Shown: positions 55,059-62,672 of the stretch, in pieces
How the letters are laid out: each line of letters opens with the position of its first letter
Position numbering within the stretch: position 1 is the first letter of the stretch
Origin: Pseudomonadota bacterium
GTDB lineage: Bacteria; Myxococcota; Myxococcia; Myxococcales; Myxococcaceae
DNA length: 64,000 nucleotides
Assembly (NCBI GenBank): GCA_023426545.1
Contig: JAFAAN010000016.1
Location: 72,807 to 136,806 of the forward strand
Reading direction: 5' to 3'
The notes under the pieces: generated by a model
What the model was told of the DNA's origin: nothing
The model's database searches: none
Seen by the model: the letters and a program-made list of their open reading frames with translations, nothing else
Made by a program: the position numbers and the translations under genes

Positions 55059-55732
55059 CGCGAGAGCACTCCGGCGATGTCTTCGATGCGAGAAGAGATG
55101 CACGGCACCGTGAAGGTCGGCGGCGGCAGCCCGGACGGCCACGGCCGGCCGTGAGACACCCAGCAGGTGGCCATCCCCAGCCGCGCGGCGCCCACGACGT
55201 CGCGCTCGGCGTCATCGCCCACGTGCAGCACCTCTTCGGGCAGGCGCCCGACCTGGGCCAGCGCGGCCTGGAAGATGCGGGCATCCGGCTTCGACGCGCC
55301 CACCTCGCCGGAGAGGAAGACATCCGGCAGCACGTCCGCGAGCCCCGCGCGGGCCAGCTTGGCACGCTGCACCCGCGCCGAGCCGTTGGACACCACCGCG
55401 ACCGGCCTGCTCCGGGCCACCGAGACGACCCAATCACAGACACCCGCGTCCTCGCGGACGAAACGGGGCAGATGCGAGGCCATGTCCTCCCACAGCGCGT
55501 CGGGCGTGAGCCCCAGGCCCGGGAACGCCTCCGTCACCTGCTGGCAGAACGCGCTCCGCGACACGCCGCCGCGCCCATCCGCCGCGTGCAGCCACGCCAC
55601 GGCCTCGGCGCGGCGAGCCTCGGGGAACGCAACCGGGTAGCGCGAGATGAGCGAGTCCACGTAGCGCGTGAACGCGCCCGCGCGGTCGATCAGCGTGTCA
55701 TCCAAGTCGAAGAAGACGGCCCGGGGCCGCAT
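55049..55732 (-). CDS. HAD-family phosphatase linked to the STM4011-4013 operon
   Basis: 227 residues from ATG 55732 (GGGAGGGAG upstream); the longer frame to 55903 is a low-complexity Pro/Gly/Arg leader. HAD motifs: FFDLDDTLID (I), VVSNGS (II), SKPDARIF (III), HVGDDAERDVVGA (IV), with a helical cap between. A small-molecule phosphatase of the YjjG/haloacid dehalogenase subgroup. First gene of the minus-strand arm; its stop overlaps the STM4013-like start, so it is probably part of the same pathway although it is not one of the STM4011-4015 families as I know them. Confidence 0.87.
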   Translation of the reverse strand: MRPRAVFFDLDDTLIDRAGAFTRYVDSLISRYPVAFPEARRAEAVAWLHAADGRGGVSRSAFCQQVTEAFPGLGLTPDALWEDMASHLPRFVREDAGVCDWVVSVARSRPVAVVSNGSARVQRAKLARAGLADVLPDVFLSGEVGASKPDARIFQAALAQVGRLPEEVLHVGDDAERDVVGAARLGMATCWVSHGRPWPSGLPPPTFTVPCISSRIEDIAGVLSRWT

Positions 55733-55938
55733 CCGAGCACTCCCTCCCGAGACGCCGGAGGATACGCCGCCCCGGCCGCGCGGAACAGCGACAACGCCCC
55801 TGGCATGCCCTTCCGGGCGGCTCACCGGGCCCCCGCCTCCACGCCTGCCTACCGGAAGGCGTGAGACCCGGTGATTCCCGGGGCCCGAAAGCGGTGGCCT
55901 CACCGCCTCCGGGCCACGCTCTGGTGCGCGAGGCCCGC

Positions 55939-57084
55939 TCAGCGAGGCGGATTCATCTCGCGGTCATACGCCTCCAGCGCCTGGATGACCTCGTCCTGCG
56001 AGTCCGTGAGCATGAGGTAGCGCGCGTAGTCGTAGCCCTGCGCGAGCTGGTGCAGCAGCGGATACACGGGCCGGGTGCGCGTCCAGAACTCGGTGCCCAG
56101 GAAGATCATGGGGCTGATGACGCCCACCGAGTTGTAGTGGTTCTGGCACGCGTCCTGGAACACCTCCTGGATGGTTCCCGCGCTGCCAGGCGAATAGATG
56201 ATGCCGCCCTTCGCGATGGTCAGCAGGCCGTCCTCGCGCACGCTGTTGGCGAAGTACTTCGCGATGTGCGTGGCGAAGGGGTTGGGCGGCTCATGCCCGT
56301 AGTGCCACGTGGGGATGCCCAGGCTGGCGCAGTATGGCAGGTCGTCGTCGCCCAGCGGGAAGGCGCGCCGCACGTCGAAGGCGCGCGACAGCCACTCCCG
56401 GTCCGTGTAGCTGGGCGCCTGAGCGAGCATCGCGAGCCCATCGTTCAGCTCCGACTCCGTGCGGCGCGCGAACCACGCCCCCACGTGGGTGGCCTCCATG
56501 GCGCCAGGGCCGCCGCCGCTGACCATGAAGAAGCCCCGCCGCGCGAGCGCTCGCGACAGGGAGGCCACCGCGAGGTAATCCGGCTGGCCGCGCTTCATGG
56601 AGTGGCCCCCCATGATGGCCACCACCTTGCGCACGGTGCCCGAGCGGTACAGCAGCGCCTCCATGGCCGCCGTCACGGAGTGGTCGTGGAGGCGTTGCGC
56701 CAGCGCCTCCAGCAGCGTGGGTGGACTGCCCCGCCCGGTCGCCACCCAGTGTGCGTAGATGCGCGCGTCCGGCGTGTCCGCGTACGTCTCCGGCCGCGCC
56801 GGATCGAAGCCCGCGTACAGCTCCTCCGGCGTATACAGGCCGCCTCGGTAGGGCAGATAGGGCACGCCGGAGATGGGCGGAAACACCATGGCCCCGTGCT
56901 CCACGGTGGCCTTCAGCGCATCCTTCTCCAGCTCACAGCCCAGGAACACGGCGCCCGCGAGCTCCGCGGAGGCCAGCTCCCGCGTGTACCGCCGCAAGTC
57001 CAGCCCCTGGATGATGACGTTGGCGAACCCCACGCCCGCCGCGAGGTGCCGCTCGAATGCCTCGGTGGTGTCGATCTCGATCAC
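55939..57084 (-). CDS. LOG-family Rossmann nucleotide-binding protein with N-terminal extension
   Basis: 381 residues from GTG 57084 (IEIDTTEAFERHL); a longer frame to 57564 is unsupported. The LOG-like (lysine decarboxylase-like) domain starts near 150: VVAIMGGHSMKRG, FFMVSGGGPGAMEATHVGAW, IAKGGIIYSPGSAGTIQEVFQDACQNHY. The GGGPGAMEA and PGSAGTIQE parts correspond to the family's PGGxGTxxE phosphoribohydrolase site, slightly altered. The first 140 residues (LAAGVGFANVIIQGLDLRRYTREL, MVFPPISGVPYLPYRGGLYTPEEL) are an extra domain. A nucleotide phosphoribohydrolase activity is possible; activity of the altered motif is unknown. Confidence 0.82.
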   Translation of the reverse strand: MIEIDTTEAFERHLAAGVGFANVIIQGLDLRRYTRELASAELAGAVFLGCELEKDALKATVEHGAMVFPPISGVPYLPYRGGLYTPEELYAGFDPARPETYADTPDARIYAHWVATGRGSPPTLLEALAQRLHDHSVTAAMEALLYRSGTVRKVVAIMGGHSMKRGQPDYLAVASLSRALARRGFFMVSGGGPGAMEATHVGAWFARRTESELNDGLAMLAQAPSYTDREWLSRAFDVRRAFPLGDDDLPYCASLGIPTWHYGHEPPNPFATHIAKYFANSVREDGLLTIAKGGIIYSPGSAGTIQEVFQDACQNHYNSVGVISPMIFLGTEFWTRTRPVYPLLHQLAQGYDYARYLMLTDSQDEVIQALEAYDREMNPPR

Positions 57085-57184
57085 ATGGAGACAATTCCAT
57101 GCCTCACCGCGCGCGGATAGCGAGGAATGCCTCTCCCATGGCCTGCCTTGGCTCAACCGGAAGACCTGAGCGGGAGCGCTGGCG

Positions 57185-57916
57185 TCACCGGCGCGCCTCC
57201 AGAACCCGGAGACACGCCTCCGCCTGGAGCAGCTCCAGGCGTGCTCCCGCGGCGGTGGCATCCTTCGCGGCGAGCCGAAGCTGACGGCCGGCCTCCTCCA
57301 GCTCCCCCAACTGAAGCTGCGCCCGGCCCAGCACACACCGCAGCAGCGACCGGAGCCGCCGGTCCTCCAGTATCGACGCCAGGTGGAGCCCTCGCAGCGC
57401 GTCCTCCTTCGCCAGCTCGGGCGCGCCCGCTCGCGTGTGGAGCAGCGCCAGCCCGTGGTGCGTGTACGCCATGCCCCGGCGATCTCCCGTCCGCGCGTCG
57501 AGCTCCAGCGCGAGCTGGAAGAAGTGCGCGGCGCGCTCCCGGTCGCCCGCCTTCGAGTACGCATCCCCCAGGCTCAGCAACGCCGTGGAGTGCTCCCACG
57601 TGTCGCCTGCACGCTCGCTCCAGCGCAGCACCTGGGCGTACTCGGTGGCGGCGGCCTCGGGGAAGCCCAGCCCGAGCTGCACGCTGCCCATGGCGCGATG
57701 GAGCAACACCTCCACGGCCGCCCTCGCGGGGCCCTCCTCCGTGGGCACCCATTGGGACTGCTCACGGGCCAGCACGATGCGAGCGCGCGACGCCTCGAAG
57801 CGGCCCAGCGCGGCATGCGCCAGCGCGGCCAGCGCATCCATGGACACCGATATCAGCGGCGCGGCGGCGAGGGTGTCGCGCCGTCCCTCGCGCTCCAACC
57901 TCAGCACCTCATACAC
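57185..57916 (-). CDS. TPR-repeat protein, probably the detached C-terminal half of the upstream ATPase
   Basis: 243 residues from GTG 57916. It holds TPR-like helical pairs (ALAALAHAALGRFEASRARIVLA, EHSTALLSLGDAYSKAGDRERAAHFFQLALEL, YTHHGLALLHTRAGAPELAKEDALRG, LLRCVLGRAQLQLGELEEAGRQL) as found behind the ATPase domain of MalT/AfsR-like STAND proteins. It overlaps the ATPase ORF end by 16 bp in another frame. So it is either a separate coupled protein or the tail of one protein lost to a frameshift. I favour a shift but cannot prove it. Confidence 0.7.
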   Translation of the reverse strand: MYEVLRLEREGRRDTLAAAPLISVSMDALAALAHAALGRFEASRARIVLAREQSQWVPTEEGPARAAVEVLLHRAMGSVQLGLGFPEAAATEYAQVLRWSERAGDTWEHSTALLSLGDAYSKAGDRERAAHFFQLALELDARTGDRRGMAYTHHGLALLHTRAGAPELAKEDALRGLHLASILEDRRLRSLLRCVLGRAQLQLGELEEAGRQLRLAAKDATAAGARLELLQAEACLRVLEARR

Positions 57917-59100
57917 GCCCGGTGGCGCTCTGGCCCGGCCAGGGCCTCGTAGGCCTCGGCGGCCCGCCGATGCGCCGCGGGGAGCTCCGGCTCCGGCACC
58001 TCGTCAACCCCAGGCACGGGCTCCACCGCCCACGTGTACCGCCCGCCCGCGACGGAGCGCAGCCAACCGCCCGCCTCCAGCAGCGCCAGCGGCCCCCACC
58101 CGCCCGCCAGGGCCACCAACACCGCCCGGGGGAATGGCGGCCTCAGCACCGTGGCCGCCGCGAGCACCGCCCGCTGCGCCTTGGGGAGCAACGCCTGGCG
58201 CTCCGCGAGCACCGCCTCGCCCGTGAGGGACACCGCCCGTCCGGGCTGCTCCTCGTGGAGTGTCACCGCGTGCAAGAGGTGCAAGGGGTGCCCCGCGCAG
58301 CCGCGCAGCACCGCCTCCCGGGCTTCGAGCGTCATCGAGTCCCGCCCGCGCAACCGCCCCTCCAGCAGCGCGGCGGACTCGGCGGGCCCGAGCCGCCCCA
58401 CCGTCAGTACCTCCGCCGTGGCTGGCACCGGCGCCGTACCGCCAGGACGCTGGAGCGCCAGCAGGAACAGCGGCGTATGCGACAGCCGCGACACCAGCTC
58501 CTCCACCAGCGCATGGCTGAGCGGGTCCCCATGCTGCCAGTCCTCCAGCACCAGCAGGCGGGGCCACCGGTGTGGCATCCATGCATGGCAGAGCGAGTCG
58601 AACAGCGCCGTGCGCTCATGGACGAGGCTCGCCGGAACGCCCTGCCGCTCACGGCCTTCCAGGAACCGGTGGATTCGCTCCGCGTCCGCGCTGGACACAC
58701 GGCCCGTCCCCGCCGGAGGACTCAGCGCCCGCGTGGCGTCGAGCAGCTCGCGGAAGATGCCCGCTGGCGTGCCCGGGAGCGCCAGGGCACTGCCCTCCCA
58801 TACCTCGAAGCCGTCCGCGGCGATGGCGTCGACCAGGGCGTCCTTGAGGCGCGTCTTGCCCATCCCCGCCTCCCCCATCAACCACACCGCGCGTCCCGAG
58901 CCACGCCGCACGTCCTCGGCCAGCGCCCACAGCCGCGTCCGGAGCGCGCCCCGTCCCACCAGCGGAGGATGGCACACCCCAGGTGACCACCGGCGCACCG
59001 GCGCGTCCCGAAGCGCCCCCGAGGGGACGTTGGGACAGGCCAGCACACCACCCAGCATGCGGGCCCCACACGCCACGCATGAGCCCAAGGACGGAGTCAC
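57901..59100 (-). CDS. STAND/AAA_16-type ATPase with N-terminal zinc ribbon
   Basis: 399 residues from GTG 59100, GGAGG 5 bases upstream; the longer frame to 59238 is rejected. N-terminus CVACGARMLGGVLACPN looks like a zinc knuckle. The ATPase has WLMGEAGMGKTRLKDAL (Walker A) and RLLVLEDWQHGD (Walker B), then helical domains (HPLHLLHAVTLHEEQ, LPKAQRAVLAAATVLRPPFP). LuxR HTH is absent. Such signal-transduction ATPases normally end in TPR repeats; here the frame stops right where those begin in the next ORF. Adjacent and divergent from the discoidin/lyase lipoprotein. Its trigger is unknown. Confidence 0.8.
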   Translation of the reverse strand: MTPSLGSCVACGARMLGGVLACPNVPSGALRDAPVRRWSPGVCHPPLVGRGALRTRLWALAEDVRRGSGRAVWLMGEAGMGKTRLKDALVDAIAADGFEVWEGSALALPGTPAGIFRELLDATRALSPPAGTGRVSSADAERIHRFLEGRERQGVPASLVHERTALFDSLCHAWMPHRWPRLLVLEDWQHGDPLSHALVEELVSRLSHTPLFLLALQRPGGTAPVPATAEVLTVGRLGPAESAALLEGRLRGRDSMTLEAREAVLRGCAGHPLHLLHAVTLHEEQPGRAVSLTGEAVLAERQALLPKAQRAVLAAATVLRPPFPRAVLVALAGGWGPLALLEAGGWLRSVAGGRYTWAVEPVPGVDEVPEPELPAAHRRAAEAYEALAGPERHRACMRC

Positions 59101-59573
59101 GACCACCTCCCTGCTGGGTGAAGCGGTGTGGGGCGCGCGCCGCTCCTTCACGCCGCCGGTACGACCCGCGGTGTTGTAGCGCCCGTACGTGGCGGCGCGC
59201 CTCGGGCCGCAGGGGGTGTGGGACTGTTCGCTCTCCACCAGCGGACGGCATCGCCTCCCCAGGCGCGCAGTGCAGTGAAAGCCTCACACCGCGCGCGTCT
59301 CACGCCCCCGCATCTGGCAATGACAAACAATTCCAACCACGCCAGATGAAACAGCAACAAGGTACGTCCCGGCCTGCTCCCTGGAGAGCAAGCAGGCACG
59401 ATTTCGGCTGTTGAATACGAAATACTTTTGACGGATGCTCGTTGTGGGCTCGACACGGCAGCCCCCGCCGTGACCTTGGAGAAAGCCGACCCGAAAAGCC
59501 AAACACCCCCTCCCGCCCGTCCCCCACGGAGCGGACTCACCCCCCGTCTGTCTTTAGTTCTCAGAGAGTCCCC
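59101..59573. other. Divergent intergenic region before the lyase lipoprotein
   Basis: 473 bp without a supported gene. CATCTGGC (59311-59318) and GCCAGATG (59341-59348) form a perfect 8-bp inverted repeat with a 22-bp AT-richer spacer. GCCTGCT (59372-59378) and AGCAGGC (59391-59397) form a second one with a 12-bp spacer. An AT-rich stretch about 59410-59440 (gttgaatacgaaatactttt) is the likeliest promoter. No consensus -24/-12 was found. Confidence 0.45.
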
Positions 59574-60863
59574 ATGAAGAAAACCCTCCTGCTGGTTGGA
59601 ACGCTGCTCGGCGTGAGCAGCGGTGGCTGCGGTGCGCCCGAAGACGCCCCTTCGGAGCAAGACGTCTCCCCGATTGAAATCGATGGCCTCGAGAGCCATG
59701 ACGTCAGCGCCGCGGCGCTGACCACCGCTGGCTGCAACGCGCTGACGGCCCAGTCGGTGCTTTCCAACGGCCATGACGGAAACGTCCCGGCCAACACCAT
59801 GGACTCCAACCTGGGCACCCGCTGGAGCCGGCTTGGCCGGGGTTCCTGGATTGATTACGACCTGGGCTCCCTCAAGCAGGTCTCCGGTGTCTCTGTTGCC
59901 TGGCACGAGGGAAACACCCGCTCCAATACATTCTTCATCTCTGTTTCACCGGATGGCTATACCTATACACAGGTCTATTCGGGCAAGAGCAGCGGAAAGA
60001 CGACGGCAGCGGAAACATACAGCTTCCCCGCTGTCACCACGCGCCGCGTCCGCGTCACATTCCAGAGCAACACCCTGAACGAGTGGGCCAGCATCGCCGA
60101 GGCGCGCGCCTGCTCGTCCACGTCGACGACGGAGCCCGGGCCGACGGAGCCGCCGCCGACCACCGAGGAGCCCCGGCCGGGCTCGGGCTCCAGCGTGGTG
60201 TGGGTGGGTGACTTCGAAACCAACAGCCGCTCCCAGTGGAGCCACACGCAGATGGTGAACGCGGACCGTCTCGCGGTGGTGACCTCGCCCACGCGGCAGG
60301 GCCGCTACGCCCTCAAGGCCACGGTGCGCAAGGGCGACGACCCCATCAACTCCAGCGGCAACCGCAACGAGCTGGTGCGCATGACGCGCGAGCCCGTGGG
60401 CTCCGAGTACTACTACCGCTTCAGCACGATGTTCGACTCCTCCTTCCCCAGCGTGAAGACGTGGCAGCTCTTCACCCAGTGGCACCACGAGGGCAACTCC
60501 GGCTCGCCGCCGGTGGAGTTCTACGTCTACGGTGAGGAGATCCGCCTCAACATCGGCGGCAACCCGGGCACCATCGTCTGGCGCACGCCGCTGGTGCGCG
60601 GCAAGTGGCTGGACTTCATCTTCCACGTGAAGTGGTCGCCGGACTCCAAGGTGGGCTTCGTGGAGCTGTACATGAATGGCAAGCTGGTGCTGCCCAAGCG
60701 CTACATCGCCACCCAGTTCAAGGGCCAGCTCAACTACCTGAAGGTGGGCCTGTACCGGAACGACACGGTGTCGCCCGTGGGTATCGTCTACCACGACGGG
60801 TGGACCATGGCCCGGAAGCTGGAAGACGTCATCAGCCCGACGGCCGTCTACAAGGCCCCGTAG
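59574..60863 (+). CDS. Lipoprotein with discoidin domain and heparin-lyase-I-like polysaccharide lyase domain
   Basis: 429 residues from ATG 59574. Signal KKTLLLVGTLLGVSSGGCGA ends in a lipobox-like SGGC. Residues about 40-175 form an F5/8 type C (discoidin) carbohydrate-binding domain (DSNLGTRWSRLGRGSWIDYDLGSLKQVSGVSVAW, RRVRVTFQSNT). A Pro/Thr/Glu-rich linker (about 180-205) precedes the catalytic part (about 210-429): RYALKATVRKGDDPI, NRNELVRM, YYYRFSTMFDSSFP, QLFTQWHHEG, GKWLDFIFHVKWSPD, VELYMNGKLV. These fit the PF14099-type polysaccharide lyase (heparin lyase I family). Polysaccharide target unknown. A GC hairpin (60896-60932) follows. Confidence 0.87.
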   Translation: MKKTLLLVGTLLGVSSGGCGAPEDAPSEQDVSPIEIDGLESHDVSAAALTTAGCNALTAQSVLSNGHDGNVPANTMDSNLGTRWSRLGRGSWIDYDLGSLKQVSGVSVAWHEGNTRSNTFFISVSPDGYTYTQVYSGKSSGKTTAAETYSFPAVTTRRVRVTFQSNTLNEWASIAEARACSSTSTTEPGPTEPPPTTEEPRPGSGSSVVWVGDFETNSRSQWSHTQMVNADRLAVVTSPTRQGRYALKATVRKGDDPINSSGNRNELVRMTREPVGSEYYYRFSTMFDSSFPSVKTWQLFTQWHHEGNSGSPPVEFYVYGEEIRLNIGGNPGTIVWRTPLVRGKWLDFIFHVKWSPDSKVGFVELYMNGKLVLPKRYIATQFKGQLNYLKVGLYRNDTVSPVGIVYHDGWTMARKLEDVISPTAVYKAP

Positions 60864-60895
60864 CCACTGACGGGCAGCCGACAGCCCTGCCCGCC

Positions 60896-60932
60896 CGGGC
60901 CGGCGGCCGTGTCCCCACACGGCCCCGGCCCG
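60896..60932 (+). terminator. Terminator-like hairpin after the lyase lipoprotein
   Basis: CGGGCCGG with GGCCGTG pairs with CACGGCC then CCGGCCCG around loop TCCCCA, a 15-bp stem with one bulged base. It lies 33 bases past the stop. No T-tract. Confidence 0.6.
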
Positions 60933-60947
60933 GAGTAGCTTTCAGGC

Positions 60948-61265
60948 ATGTCTCACAGCCTCCTCGTCGTCCACGTCCATGTCCACGTGAAGCCCGAGCA
61001 CGTGGACGCCTTCCGGCAGGCCACGCTGGTCAACGCACGCGAAAGCGTGAAGGAACCCGGCGTCGCTCGCTTCGACGTCATGCAGGACGCGGAGGACCCC
61101 ACCCGCTTCGTGCTCGTGGAGGCGTACCGCACGCCGCAGGCGCCGGCCGCGCACAAGGAGACGGCGCACTACCTCACCTGGCGCGACACCGTGGCGCCGA
61201 TGATGGCCGAGCCCCGCACCAGCCGGAAGTTCGTCAACCGCTTCCCCGACGACGCGGGATGGTGA
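60948..61265 (+). CDS. Antibiotic biosynthesis monooxygenase (ABM/LsrG-like)
   Basis: 105 residues, one ferredoxin-like ABM domain: LLVVHVHVHVKPEHVDAFRQATLVNARESVKEPGVARFDVMQDAEDPTRFVLVEAYRT, then HKETAHYLTWRDTVAPMM. The set (VHVHVKPE and HKETxHYLxW with conserved His/Tyr) is closest to LsrG/YgiN-type small enzymes. It overlaps the Fe-alcohol dehydrogenase gene by 7 bases (ATGGTGA), so the two are coupled and may act on the same aldehyde or quinone-type metabolite. The substrate is unknown. Confidence 0.85.
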   Translation: MSHSLLVVHVHVHVKPEHVDAFRQATLVNARESVKEPGVARFDVMQDAEDPTRFVLVEAYRTPQAPAAHKETAHYLTWRDTVAPMMAEPRTSRKFVNRFPDDAGW

Positions 61266-62440
61266 CCGCCGTGAGCGCTCCCACCTCGTTCGAGTTCGCC
61301 ACCGCCACGCGCGTCCTCTTCGGTCCCGGACGCCTCGCGGAGGCTCCGGAGGCCGTGCGCGCCCTCGGGGGCACCCGCGTCCTGCTCGTCACCGGGAAGA
61401 ACACCTCGCGCGCCCGCCCCCTGCAAGAAGCGCTGGAGCGTCAGGGCCTGGCGGTCCACCTCTTCTCCGTGGACGGCGAGCCCACGGTGGAGCTGGCGCG
61501 CGAGGGCGCCGCCCGGCTGGCCGAGGGGGGCTGCGACGCGGTGGTGTCCCTGGGCGGCGGCAGCGCCCTGGACGCCGGCAAGGCCCTGGCCGCGCTCGCC
61601 GCCAACGGGGGCGACCCGCTGGACTACCTGGAAGTCATTGGCCGGGGCCAGCCGCTCACCCGCCCCTCGCTGCCCTTCATGGCCATTCCCACCACGGCCG
61701 GTACGGGCTCCGAGGTGACGCGCAACGCGGTGCTCGGCTCGAAGGACGCGAAGGCGAAGGCCAGCCTCCGCAGCCCCCACATGCTGCCGCGCGTGGCGCT
61801 GGTGGACCCGGACCTGCTGTCCGGAGCCCCCGCCGCCGTGCTCGCGTCCAGCGGAATGGACGCGCTGTCGCAGCTCATCGAGCCCTTCCTCTCCGTGCGG
61901 GCCAACCCGCTGACGGACGCGCTGGCCCGCGAGGGCATGCACCGCTCGGCGCGCTCGTTGCGGCGCGCGGTGCTGGACGGCGCGGACGCCTCCGCACGCG
62001 AGGACCTGGCCCTGGCCAGCCTCTTCGGCGGCCTGTGCCTGGCCAACTCGGGCCTGGGCGCGGTCCACGGCTTCGCCGCTCCAGCGGGCGGCATGTTCGA
62101 CGCGCCCCACGGGGCCGTGTGCGCCGCGCTGCTGCCCGCGGTGCTGGACCTCAACCTGCGCGCGCTGAAGGCCCGCGCGCCCGGGCATCCGTCGACGGCG
62201 CGCTTCCAGGAGCTCGCAGCGCGGCTGACGGGCCGGGCGGATGCGCGGCCCGAGGACGCCGTCGCCTGGGTGGACTCGCTGCGCATCGCGCTCGGGATTC
62301 CGGGCCTGGGACACTATGGCCTGACGGAGGCCCAGGTGCCCGAGCTGGTGGCGAAGGCGAAGGTGGCCAGCAGCATGAAGGCCAACCCCCTGGTGCTGAC
62401 GGACGCGGAGCTGACGGAGATCGCGCTCCGCTCGCTCTAA
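61259..62440 (+). CDS. Iron-containing alcohol dehydrogenase-family protein
   Basis: 393 residues from ATG 61259. NAD site GGGSALDAGKALA and PTTAGTGSEVT; metal-binding half with GMDALSQLIEPFLS, then GLGAVHGFAAPAGGMFDAPHGAVCAALLP. In FucO-type enzymes four ligands bind the metal (Asp, His, His, His). Here the Asp of GMDAL and two late His (AVHGFA, APHGA) are present, but the second ligand of the DALxH pattern is Gln. The variant occurs in the family as far as I recall, so activity is likely. Substrate unknown. Coupled to the ABM gene. Confidence 0.9.
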   Translation: MVTAVSAPTSFEFATATRVLFGPGRLAEAPEAVRALGGTRVLLVTGKNTSRARPLQEALERQGLAVHLFSVDGEPTVELAREGAARLAEGGCDAVVSLGGGSALDAGKALAALAANGGDPLDYLEVIGRGQPLTRPSLPFMAIPTTAGTGSEVTRNAVLGSKDAKAKASLRSPHMLPRVALVDPDLLSGAPAAVLASSGMDALSQLIEPFLSVRANPLTDALAREGMHRSARSLRRAVLDGADASAREDLALASLFGGLCLANSGLGAVHGFAAPAGGMFDAPHGAVCAALLPAVLDLNLRALKARAPGHPSTARFQELAARLTGRADARPEDAVAWVDSLRIALGIPGLGHYGLTEAQVPELVAKAKVASSMKANPLVLTDAELTEIALRSL

Positions 62441-62461
62441 CAACCCCTGAAGAAGTCTGCG

Positions 62462-62506
62462 TTGGAGGCTTGAAGGGTGCTTCGCCAGCCTTCAGGTCAG
62501 CTCCAA
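62462..62506 (+). terminator. Nested stem-loop after the alcohol dehydrogenase
   Basis: Outer arms TTGGAG (62462-62467) and CTCCAA (62501-62506) enclose inner arms TGAAGG (62471-62476) and CCTTCA (62489-62494). It lies 22 bases past the dehydrogenase stop and is probably its terminator. Confidence 0.5.
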
Positions 62507-62635
62507 GGGGGCGCAAGCAATGGCGGGAGGACTGCTCCATCAACGGTCCGCTTCGAACCCCTATGGGCCCTCGCGCCAAGCATGTGGCAACGTGCTTTGG
62601 CGTCGGGGCTGGAGTCCCCGTAGAGGTGGGCAACG

Positions 62636-62672
62636 GGTCGTGTCCCTATAAGTGTGTAGATGGCGAGGAGGG
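62636..62672 (+). repeat. Left terminal inverted repeat of the IS256-family element
   Basis: Matches the reverse complement of 63966-64000 in three blocks (GGTC-GTCCC, TGTGTAG, TGG and GGAGGG) with equal spacing, which is why I set the element boundary here. Confidence 0.7.
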
